Source of the DNA: a virus
Virus record (IMG/VR): IMGVR_UViG_3300046512_000174
Location: 29,466 to 93,465 of that record
Strand: one strand, 5' to 3'
DNA: 64,000 bases
In this document: positions 57,265 through 64,000 of the stretch, in pieces
How positions within the stretch are numbered: position 1 is the first letter of the stretch
Layout of the letters: each line of letters begins with the position of its first letter
Notes under the pieces: model-generated
The model's input: the letters and a program-made list of their open reading frames with translations, nothing else
Told to the model about the DNA's origin: nothing
Databases searched by the model: none
Program-made: the position numbers and the translations under genes

Positions 57265-58158
57265 ATGACAGAAGCCCAGCACCAAAGCGCCAACCCGGAA
57301 TATCTAAGCATCGGAACGATGCTGAAGGCTCGTCCCTCCGAGGAGAAAGGCGAGCGCTTCATTTATCTGGAAGCAAGTCGCGAAGGCGCCGACCAGCAAA
57401 ACGATATCGTCCTCGCGAAAGCGCTGGAGGATTCTGCGCCCCACTTCCTCAAGTTCGGAAACATCGATATCGACCATAAGTCGATGCCGTCGATCGCTGC
57501 CCAGTACGGCATCACCGAACCTGAAGCGTGGGAGGTCGGCGTTCCCGAGGAAGTTCGCGTTGAAGGCCCCTCGGTGTTCGTCAAGGCGCGCCTGTTCAAG
57601 GGTGATACTCAGCTCGCATCCAAGGCCAACATGGTCTGGGAGAGTATGACGCAGCTGAGCCCACCAGCGCGCTGGTACGCATCTGTAGGCGGCGCCACTC
57701 TGGCCCGTCGCGACGGCGTTGATCACCTGACCAAATCCAAAGTCAGCTACGTGACCAAGGTTCGCTGGAGCAACTTGGCTATCAGCCGCCAGCCAGTTAA
57801 CCAGCACGTTTCTGCTGCAAGCACCATTCCCTTCGGGATCCTCGCTAAGTGCTGGACTCCGGCAGGCTTCGACATGGCGAAAGCTTTGGAAGCCAGCTAC
57901 GCCACCGACGTCTCCCAGCTTTCCGGTGGTGGCGCACTCGGCATGCAATCGATCGATGCCGGACCTTCCTATTTTCAGTTCCGCGATCAGCTTTCTGAAT
58001 CGCTACTGGAAGGTCGTGACCACATCATTCAATCCGCACAAGGCTTGGCAGATTACGCCATGCACAAATTCGGTCTGTCTCGCGTTGAGGCAGTTGAATG
58101 GGTAACCCGTTTCATGCGCGACATCAAAAACTCACTGACAAAACGAGGCTCGGAATGA
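57265..58158 (+). CDS. Prohead protease-like protein with a capsid-like C-terminal segment
   Basis: 297 residues. ERFIYLEASREGADQQNDIVL and FGNIDIDHKSMPS fit the strand and His of HK97-type prohead proteases, and the gene precedes scaffold and capsid genes as proteases do. A serine partner is likely in PPARWYASVGG. Residues about 205-231 (KALEAS..TDVSQLSGGGALGMQS) closely match the capsid N-terminal arm at 34-61. The segment could be a shared processing or assembly signal. Catalysis not proven. Confidence 0.68.
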   Translation: MTEAQHQSANPEYLSIGTMLKARPSEEKGERFIYLEASREGADQQNDIVLAKALEDSAPHFLKFGNIDIDHKSMPSIAAQYGITEPEAWEVGVPEEVRVEGPSVFVKARLFKGDTQLASKANMVWESMTQLSPPARWYASVGGATLARRDGVDHLTKSKVSYVTKVRWSNLAISRQPVNQHVSAASTIPFGILAKCWTPAGFDMAKALEASYATDVSQLSGGGALGMQSIDAGPSYFQFRDQLSESLLEGRDHIIQSAQGLADYAMHKFGLSRVEAVEWVTRFMRDIKNSLTKRGSE

Positions 58159-58811
58159 GCGAAAAATTTCAAGCACTGCTCGCCGAGCTGGATCAGGCGG
58201 GCGCTGACACTCAAGAGCAACTGGCCAAATCGCTGCCTGCTGCTGTTGAGCCCCAAACCCCTGCTGCGGCAACTCCTGCAACTCCTGCAGCTGCTGCCAC
58301 GCCTGCCGCTGTCCCGGCAAACCCGGAAGATACCGACGGCGGCGTTCTGGCCAAGGCCCTCGGCGAAGTCGATGCTCTGGCGCAAGGTACTCAAGCGGCT
58401 ACCGGCGACGAGCCTGTTGTTATCGATGGCGAAGAAATCTTCAAGTCGCTGGAAGCCCTTGGCGGCCGCCAGACCGGTGTTGAAGAAGTGCTGACCAAAT
58501 CCGTGACTTCCCTTCTGGGTCTGGTCAAGGGTCAGAACACGCTGATCAAGTCCCTGTCCGACCGCCTCGATGTCCTCGGTGGAACCGGCGCTGGTCGCCG
58601 CACCGTGATTCAGGTTCAGGAACGCCCTGAAGTCGCCGGCGTTCTGGCGAAGTCCCAGCCTGAAGGCATGCAAGCGGGCGAGCTTCTGGCGAAGGCGAAC
58701 GCCGCGTGGGATGCCAAGAAAATCACCGGTCAGGAATTCACCGCGCTGGACGTGAGTCTGCGCAATGGTCAGGTGCCATCGACCGAAACCCTGAACAAAA
58801 TTCTTTCCTAA
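58155..58811 (+). CDS. Scaffold-like capsid assembly protein
   Basis: 218 residues from ATG 58155 (GAGGCTCGGA upstream). Acidic, alanine/proline-rich at 35-70, coiled-coil-like around GLVKGQNTLIKSLSDRLDVL. Position between protease and capsid and composition suit a scaffold. No sequence motif proves it. Confidence 0.62.
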   Translation: MSEKFQALLAELDQAGADTQEQLAKSLPAAVEPQTPAAATPATPAAAATPAAVPANPEDTDGGVLAKALGEVDALAQGTQAATGDEPVVIDGEEIFKSLEALGGRQTGVEEVLTKSVTSLLGLVKGQNTLIKSLSDRLDVLGGTGAGRRTVIQVQERPEVAGVLAKSQPEGMQAGELLAKANAAWDAKKITGQEFTALDVSLRNGQVPSTETLNKILS

Positions 58812-58864
58812 CCCGCCGGGTAAGGCAAGCACGACAGCAATAACCATCACTTTGAGGTTTATCG

Positions 58865-60367
58865 ATGGACATCAACCAACTCGCTGCACAATTCGGCGCT
58901 GCCGCTCCCGGCGGGGCTCCCATTCTGGGCGGTTCTCAGGGCGGCGCACCGGCGCAGGACCTGATCAAGGCTCTGGAAGCCAGTAATTACCAGACCGACG
59001 TCTCCACCCTCACCGGTGGTGGTGCTCTGGGCGTTCAATCGCTGGATACGGCGATGAAGACCACCGTGCAGGAGAACGAACACTTCACCCTGTTCAACCG
59101 CCTACAATCCACCAGCGCAACCAACATCGTTGACGAATACGTTCGTCAGAACAGTGTCGGTGGCTTCCTCGGCGGCTCGACCAACTCCCAGATGGGCGTG
59201 GTTCGCTCGGCTCAGGGCGAGTACACCCGCGAAGTGGGTCTGGTTAAGTTCCTGATGACCCTGCGTCAAGTCGGCTACGTGCTGAACATCGGTAAGAACA
59301 TCACCGATGCCACCGCAGTCGAAGAACGCAACGGCGCCATGCAGCTGCTGACCGACGCCGAGTACCTGCTGTTCCACGGCAACGCCGATGCGTGCCCGAC
59401 CCAGTTCGACGGTATCTTTGCCCAGCTGGACAAAGAAATTGCCGCCGGCCAGATGTCTGGCGACAACGTGGTCGACCTGCAGGGCAAGAAGCTCGACAGC
59501 GTCGAAGCGTTCTCCAAAATCAACGTTGCGGTCAGCCGTTACGGTTCGTGGGGTCGCAGCACCGACGTTTACATGCCGAACAGCGTGCAAAACGACCTGA
59601 ACACTGGTCTGGATCCGGCGTACCGCTGGACCCCGGGCGGCGGTAACACCCCGGTTCTGGGTGGCCACGTTGAAGGCATCCGCCTGACCAATGGCGTGCT
59701 GAAGACCAACATGGATACCTTCATCCACGATGAAGAAAACCCGATGGTCTACCCGTTCGAGGTGTACAACGCCGCGATCGCTACCGCCAACGTTGCGTTC
59801 AAACCTGCCAGCGTGACCGTCGATGCGTCGGCTAACGCCACCGACTCGCAGTTCACCTCGACCCGCGCCGGTAACTACTACTGGGCTGTCGCCGCTGTTG
59901 GCGGTCAAGGTCAGGGCCTGACGGCTGTTGTGCTGACCACGCAGACCGCTGTTGCTGCGGGCAAAAGCGCTGTGCTGACCATCACCCAGTCCGCTGCTGG
60001 CACCGAAACTGGCTACGCGATTTATCGCAGCCGCCAGAACGGCACCAACACCGTAAACGATCTGCGTCTGGTCAAGACCATCAAGAAGACTGGTGCAACC
60101 ACCACCTTCACCGACATCAACCGCGATATCCCGGGCACCGTATCGGTTCCGCTGTTGAACATGGGTCCAAGCGCGGACGCTATCGGCTGGCGTCAATTCC
60201 AGCCGATGACCAAGATCCCGCTGCCGTTCGGTATCGGTGGCATGCCGGTCATCAGCTGGTTCCAGTTCCTGTTCGGTTACCTGCGTATGACCAAGCCGAA
60301 GCATCACGGCTACATCAAGAACATTCTGCCGAGCAACGCCAAATGGCGTCCGTTCACCGGCGAATAA
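58865..60367 (+). CDS. Major capsid protein, HK97-like, with inserted domain
   Basis: 500 residues. The N-terminal arm (34-61) is followed by an HK97-like core and the C-terminal RWRPFTGE end. Residues about 320-425 (ASVTVDASANATDSQF... AGTETGYAIYRS) look like an inserted fibronectin/Ig-like domain on the capsid surface. Ribosome site TTTGAGGTTTATCG. High expression expected. Confidence 0.75.
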   Translation: MDINQLAAQFGAAAPGGAPILGGSQGGAPAQDLIKALEASNYQTDVSTLTGGGALGVQSLDTAMKTTVQENEHFTLFNRLQSTSATNIVDEYVRQNSVGGFLGGSTNSQMGVVRSAQGEYTREVGLVKFLMTLRQVGYVLNIGKNITDATAVEERNGAMQLLTDAEYLLFHGNADACPTQFDGIFAQLDKEIAAGQMSGDNVVDLQGKKLDSVEAFSKINVAVSRYGSWGRSTDVYMPNSVQNDLNTGLDPAYRWTPGGGNTPVLGGHVEGIRLTNGVLKTNMDTFIHDEENPMVYPFEVYNAAIATANVAFKPASVTVDASANATDSQFTSTRAGNYYWAVAAVGGQGQGLTAVVLTTQTAVAAGKSAVLTITQSAAGTETGYAIYRSRQNGTNTVNDLRLVKTIKKTGATTTFTDINRDIPGTVSVPLLNMGPSADAIGWRQFQPMTKIPLPFGIGGMPVISWFQFLFGYLRMTKPKHHGYIKNILPSNAKWRPFTGE

Positions 60368-60425
60368 CCCTTTGAAGTAGCACCCGGGCGTCCTAGTGGC
60401 GCCCGATCCATATCAGGAGAACGCA

Positions 60426-60920
60426 ATGTCCCGAGTCATTTGTGATTTGCCGAACGCATCGCTTGAAATCAGCGGTGTACGTTTCCAAAAGCTGGAAGAT
60501 GGTCGTTTCATCTCTGATGAGATTGGCGATGAGGCTACCGCCATTTTCCTTTCCATCCCGGGCTACGTGCTGGACGAGGATGAATCCGAGTCGGATCTGC
60601 CGCCTACTCCGCCGGAACAAAAACCACTGACCAAAACGCAGATCGCCAAAGCGGCAAAGACTGCCGGCGGCGCCAAGGGCAAAACTGCTAGCGCAGCACC
60701 TGCTGCTCAGGTTGAACCGGTAGTTCCGGTGGTCGACACCAAGACCACGGAAGAAACCATCATCCCGGGCGCTGACAACAACGCTGCAAACGTTGAACCG
60801 GAAAATGGCGGCGAGCAGACCACCGTTACCGGCGCCGGAACTGATGCAACCGATCCTGTGGTTGTTGAAGGCGGCGAACCACCTGTAAACACCGAAGACA
60901 AGCCTGCCGACGTCTTCTAA
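60426..60920 (+). CDS. Capsid-associated protein with disordered tail, 164 residues
   Basis: ATG 60426 follows CAGGAGAACGCA. A small N-terminal domain (1-60) is followed by a Pro/Thr/Ala/Glu-rich tail. A CGGGCG/CGCCCG hairpin upstream (60388-60409) may tune expression after the capsid gene. Possibly a decoration or head fibre base. Confidence 0.6.
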   Translation: MSRVICDLPNASLEISGVRFQKLEDGRFISDEIGDEATAIFLSIPGYVLDEDESESDLPPTPPEQKPLTKTQIAKAAKTAGGAKGKTASAAPAAQVEPVVPVVDTKTTEETIIPGADNNAANVEPENGGEQTTVTGAGTDATDPVVVEGGEPPVNTEDKPADVF

Positions 60921-60934
60921 TCACCGAGGTGCCC

Positions 60935-61177
60935 ATGGCCACTCAAGCCCAGCTGGACAACATTAAAAAGCTTCTGAACAACCTGTCGATCGCAACGAAA
61001 AAGGCCGGGTTGGGTGACCTTGTCATCACACTTGCGCCGGCAGTTGCGACCACAACTGTCGCGGGTACCGTCCTCAAAGCCGCAACGGTATCCAACGCAA
61101 ACGTCGATAACTCTGACGCGGGTGCGAAAATCAACGCAATCCTCTCGTCGCTGAAAGCCGCAGGGCTGATGGCCTAA
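60935..61177 (+). CDS. Head fibre-like protein, 80 residues
   Basis: ATG 60935 (GAGGTGCCC upstream). A coiled coil at 4-30 is followed by VLKAATVSNANVDNSDAGAKINAILSSLKAAGLMA, the end typical of phage head fibre proteins. Confidence 0.65.
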   Translation: MATQAQLDNIKKLLNNLSIATKKAGLGDLVITLAPAVATTTVAGTVLKAATVSNANVDNSDAGAKINAILSSLKAAGLMA

Positions 61178-61180
61178 ACC

Positions 61181-62278
61181 ATGACCACGATCATTGCCGG
61201 TAGTCCGGCGCACTTCGCCGTAACAGTGCAGCGCGACGGGCAACCGGTGGCGATCACCGGAACTCTCGAGGCCCGGGTCTTTACCATGGACGGAAAGGAT
61301 GAACTGATTGGCGCCACGGCAGTTGATTCAGCTGCCGCTGGCGCTGACTGGCCATCTGGTGTGGTTGCTGTCGATTTCACTGAGACCGAAACTGCCGTGC
61401 TCGCACCGGGCGAAGCCATGCTGGTGTTGTCCGGCGATATCGGCATCCGGCGCTTCAGCTTGACCGTCGAAACCTTGTTCGAGCCGACCAGAACCTCACT
61501 GTTCATCAAGGACATCGTTGTCGATGAACTTCGCCGCGATCGGCTGATGGCCGCCGCGCAAGGCATCCTGCAGGACGTCGTCGTGTCCGATGACTACCTG
61601 TGGCAAAAGATTCGCGCCGCCGAATCGGAGATCTCCCACACCCTGCGTGTGCCGCTGGTCCCGACGCGCTATTTCCCGAACCCGCCGACTCAAGATGAAC
61701 TGGATGCGCTGGAAGGCATGGCGTGGGAAATTGAAATCGGCAACGATTACACCCCGGACATGTTCGCGGGAGACAAGTGGGGCTTCATCGCCACGCGCCA
61801 GAAGCCGATCATCTCGATCGACCGGCTCCAGTTTTCCTATCCATCGCAGGGCGGCTCCTACTTCGACATCCCGATCCCGTGGGTGAACTTCGACGCCAAG
61901 TATGGGCATGTTCGAATTGTCCCGTCATCGAACGCGGTGTTGAATAGCGTTACCGGGTACGTCCTGACCAACATGGTCGGCGGCCGGCTGATCCCCTCGA
62001 TGGTGCAGATGACCTACACCGCCGGCCTGACCAACGTATCGACCACGTATCCAGAGCTGCTGGACGCCATCAAGAAAATGGCAGTCCTCAAGATCGTCGG
62101 CGATGCATTCTTTCCGAAGTCTGGTTCGATCAGTGGCGATGGCTTAAGCGAGTCGATGTCCGTCGACATGTCCGATTACTACGACTCGATCGACGCCATC
62201 CTTAACGGACCGAAAGGCTCTAACGGCGGCCTGATGTCGAAAATCCACGGTATCCGAGTCATGGTGATGGGCGGATGA
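61181..62278 (+). CDS. Head-tail connector (adaptor) protein, 365 residues
   Basis: An N-terminal Ig-like domain (1-100) is fused to a helical/strand domain with WQKIRAAESEISHTLRVPLVPTRYFPNPP, a pattern of head-completion adaptors. Position after head genes supports a connector. Confidence 0.65.
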   Translation: MTTIIAGSPAHFAVTVQRDGQPVAITGTLEARVFTMDGKDELIGATAVDSAAAGADWPSGVVAVDFTETETAVLAPGEAMLVLSGDIGIRRFSLTVETLFEPTRTSLFIKDIVVDELRRDRLMAAAQGILQDVVVSDDYLWQKIRAAESEISHTLRVPLVPTRYFPNPPTQDELDALEGMAWEIEIGNDYTPDMFAGDKWGFIATRQKPIISIDRLQFSYPSQGGSYFDIPIPWVNFDAKYGHVRIVPSSNAVLNSVTGYVLTNMVGGRLIPSMVQMTYTAGLTNVSTTYPELLDAIKKMAVLKIVGDAFFPKSGSISGDGLSESMSVDMSDYYDSIDAILNGPKGSNGGLMSKIHGIRVMVMGG

Positions 62279-62910
62279 AATTCAATCGCGGGCACTTCAA
62301 CCGGTTCCTGAACAACATCGGCCAGCAGTTCATCTGGCAGCGTTCCTACGCATGCTCCTGCGTAACGGCAGCAGAAGGTTCGGCGGATCCGAAGTGCTCG
62401 CTGTGCTTGGGCAAGGCCTACTTCTGGACCAACCCGACACCGGCGTCGGCGGCATCGGCTGGGCAGAAGACGCAGAACATGTGGGCAAAGATGGGCATGT
62501 GGCAGAATGGCGACATGGTGATGACCGTGCCGGAGAACTCGCCGCTGTGGGATGCAGGACCTTTCGATCGAGTAACCATGCTCAACGCCACGGATCGATT
62601 TTCGCTGCCACTGAAGCGCGGTGCGCCGACCGAAAGAATTCTGTTCACTCCGAAAAAGGTTGAGCGAGTGTTCTGGAAGGATGCAGCTACCGGAACCCTT
62701 GTCGAGGGTGGGATTCCGGTTTTTGACGCCAACGGTCGTCCAACATGGACCACTGGAGAGCCGCCGCCGGGGATGAACTATTCGGTCAGCGGGACGCGCC
62801 TGTCTGAATACTTCCTGTACATGGATTTCCCGCACAACCGCAACATGCATGACGGTATGCGCCTGCCGAAACTCACGGTGTTGCGCCGCTGGGATCTGAT
62901 GGGGCGCTAG
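62275..62910 (+). CDS. Neck protein with Cys cluster, 211 residues
   Basis: CSCVTAAEGSADPKCSLCLGKAYF is a four-cysteine cluster seen in phage neck/head-closure proteins, followed by a strand-rich domain. ATGA-coupled to the adaptor gene. Its 3' end meets the inverted gene head-on. Confidence 0.65.
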   Translation: MKFNRGHFNRFLNNIGQQFIWQRSYACSCVTAAEGSADPKCSLCLGKAYFWTNPTPASAASAGQKTQNMWAKMGMWQNGDMVMTVPENSPLWDAGPFDRVTMLNATDRFSLPLKRGAPTERILFTPKKVERVFWKDAATGTLVEGGIPVFDANGRPTWTTGEPPPGMNYSVSGTRLSEYFLYMDFPHNRNMHDGMRLPKLTVLRRWDLMGR

Positions 62911-63764
62911 CCCTGCATCTTGGTCACGGTGCGCTTGATCGCTTCCTCGAACGCCGATAGCGCTTTCTGCTGCATATCCTCCGACGTCTTCTGCGCGATC
63001 TGCTGCCCCGGTTGGGGCGGCACGATCCAACCGCCAGACCCTTCCATCATTACCCGGAACGTCAGATAGGCCGACGACTTGCCGCCGCCCGGCGTGCTGG
63101 TGTCGAAACGATGCATGCCCTGAGCCCATGCACGCGTTCCGGGCATCATCCCTGCGCGCATGTTGCTTTTTTTCAGGCTACCACCCCACGAGTAGTGGTT
63201 TTTATTGACCATCATGGTCGACTTTGTTTTCGCATTCGACAGATACGGTGTCTGGTTCGTGGACGGCGACATACCGGCCGTTGGCGACAGGTTAGTGACC
63301 TCACCGCTCGGTCGCTCGCTCTGCTCAAGGATCGTCGACGGGTCAAGGTCCTTTGCCATGTTGTAGATGCCGGCGGCTTCCAGCTTTGCCACGTTATGCC
63401 GCAGCGGGATGATCAGGAACCGTCGGCCATCTTCGGTGCGGCGCACCTTGAGGCTGGTGCCGAGCATCTTCTTCAGGTCTTTCGCCGGACGGCCGTTTTC
63501 GATTTCTTGGTCGTATCGGTAATCCGACTCGACCAACGCGGTGAAGTCGCCGGTCATGTGCCAACCGATCGTTTTGGCGTAGGCGTCTTTCTCGCCAGAC
63601 CACAACTTCGCCTGATAGACATTCGCCTGCCAGTTCGCGGCGGTCTGTGCGGCAACTGCGCGCACGGCCTGATTAAGCAGCGGAAAGATCTGCTTGTTGA
63701 TGATCCCGACGCCGTCAAGAGCGTCGCCGAGGTTGAACGTGAGTTTGAAGTTTAGGTCTGCCAT
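62907..63764 (-). CDS. Inverted neck/tail-completion-type protein, 285 residues
   Basis: MADLNFKLTFNLGDALDGVGIINKQ and long helical/strand pattern fit tail-completion (gp10-like) proteins, with MTGDFTALVESDYRY in the middle. It runs opposite to its neighbours and has its own late element on the minus strand (ATCGTGAC-N14-ATG). The opposite-strand frame over the same bases has no sensible composition and is rejected. Function is inferred from position. Confidence 0.6.
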   Translation of the reverse strand: MADLNFKLTFNLGDALDGVGIINKQIFPLLNQAVRAVAAQTAANWQANVYQAKLWSGEKDAYAKTIGWHMTGDFTALVESDYRYDQEIENGRPAKDLKKMLGTSLKVRRTEDGRRFLIIPLRHNVAKLEAAGIYNMAKDLDPSTILEQSERPSGEVTNLSPTAGMSPSTNQTPYLSNAKTKSTMMVNKNHYSWGGSLKKSNMRAGMMPGTRAWAQGMHRFDTSTPGGGKSSAYLTFRVMMEGSGGWIVPPQPGQQIAQKTSEDMQQKALSAFEEAIKRTVTKMQG

Positions 63765-63786
63765 GGGCTCAGCGTCGCGTCACGAT
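63765..63786 (-). promoter_or_regulatory. Late element on the minus strand
   Basis: ATCGTGAC (63779-63786, minus strand), 14 nt (GCGACGCTGAGCCC), then ATG 63764. Seven of eight bases match GTCGTGAC and the spacing is identical to the plus-strand copies. Confidence 0.62.
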
Positions 63787-63802
63787 GGCGCCCCGGCAAA
63801 TC

Positions 63803-63824
63803 GTCGTGACGCCATCATAATCCC
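63803..63824 (+). promoter_or_regulatory. Late element RTCGTGAY-N14-ATG, rightmost copy
   Basis: GTCGTGAC (63803-63810), 14 nt (GCCATCATAATCCC), ATG 63825. It is back to back with the minus-strand copy, 16 bp apart. Confidence 0.65.
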
Positions 63825-64000
63825 ATGATCTCTATTATCCGGCCGATCGCCGTCGGCAACGCCTTGCGACTATTCCTCGAACCCCCGGCGGGCGCGACGA
63901 AGTGGCGCGTTTTGCGCAAAGGCAGCGACACGATCGCATCCTTCGATGACCCGTCAGCGCTGCTGGTGTTTGAGGGTGAAACCAAGTTTTTCGTTGATGC
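63825..64000 (+). CDS. Structural protein, fibronectin-like (partial)
   Basis: ATG 63825 opens a frame that runs off the window (about 59 residues). WRVLRKGSDTIASFDDPSALLVF has the spacing of a fibronectin-type strand set. A neck or tail role is likely from position. Confidence 0.5.
   Translation, partial: MISIIRPIAVGNALRLFLEPPAGATKWRVLRKGSDTIASFDDPSALLVFEGETKFFVD

Noticed and set aside
58013-58021. GTCGTGAC inside the protease gene, and another near 21226
   Set aside because: Both are in coding sequence with no start codon at the expected distance.
63012-63755. 247-residue plus-strand frame opposite the inverted neck gene
   Set aside because: Arg/His-rich shadow composition with no start signal. 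The minus frame has a sensible protein and a late element.

Overview
The window looks like part of the genome of a tailed double-stranded DNA phage (Caudoviricetes). It carries a GpA-type large terminase, portal, minor head protein, protease, scaffold-like protein, HK97-like capsid and neck genes, embedded in more than 80 small, tightly overlapping genes typical of phage accessory DNA. GC-rich codon use, sigma70-type promoters, an RdgC homologue and several small proteins of types common in pseudomonad phages suggest a Pseudomonas-like host; this is inference. No integrase, repressor or lysis gene is recognised here, so lifestyle cannot be decided.

Layout. (1) 1-3665, plus strand: tail end of an unknown gene, a VRR-NUC nuclease and a large Toprim/P-loop primase-helicase. 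(2) 3717-18574, minus strand: about 30 short early-type genes, mostly unknown, often joined by ATGA overlaps. They include a LytTR-like/RMF-like fusion, a lone helicase RecA2 domain and zinc-ribbon proteins. (3) About 18890-19405: a gene-free region with 16 copies of GGTWACC around an AT-rich core at the point where transcription diverges, a good candidate replication origin. (4) 19544-37276, plus strand: accessory genes (zinc proteins, deoxyribosyltransferase-like enzyme, two DNA methyltransferases, a small-terminase candidate). (5) 37575-48960, plus strand: a 1389-residue kinase-like/ADP-ribosyltransferase effector with a Nudix neighbour, more accessory genes, then a terminase with two ATPase domains. 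(6) 49641-53715, minus-strand island: RdgC, membrane and secreted proteins, a tRNA-Trp and an 0.8-kb structured non-coding tract. (7) 53815-64000: head and neck genes, with one neck-type gene inverted.

Four families of dispersed DNA signals organise the window. An 18-bp palindrome (consensus TTGMTCAAATWTGAKYAA) overlaps the -35 and spacer of sigma70-like promoters of early and accessory genes and looks like operators for one regulator. A second signal, RTCGTGAY, lies exactly 14 nt before the ATG of six late genes that lack Shine-Dalgarno sequences, including one on the minus strand; it looks like a late promoter making leaderless mRNAs. Seven bipartite elements (a CCCTGA...TCAGGG hairpin at a stop codon, then 45 or 56-57 nt, then GGGCGC-N5-GGGCGC) separate modules in the right arm. 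Four hairpin-plus-GGTACC elements separate genes in the left arm. I know of no description of these four families; that needs a database check.

Working together: the origin splits the early genes into leftward and rightward arms with palindrome-controlled promoters, while structural genes use RTCGTGAY. Non-coding RNAs are likely at 37330-37545, 52412-53387 and 55502-55736; the last, between portal and minor head gene, has a group I intron-like 5' end.
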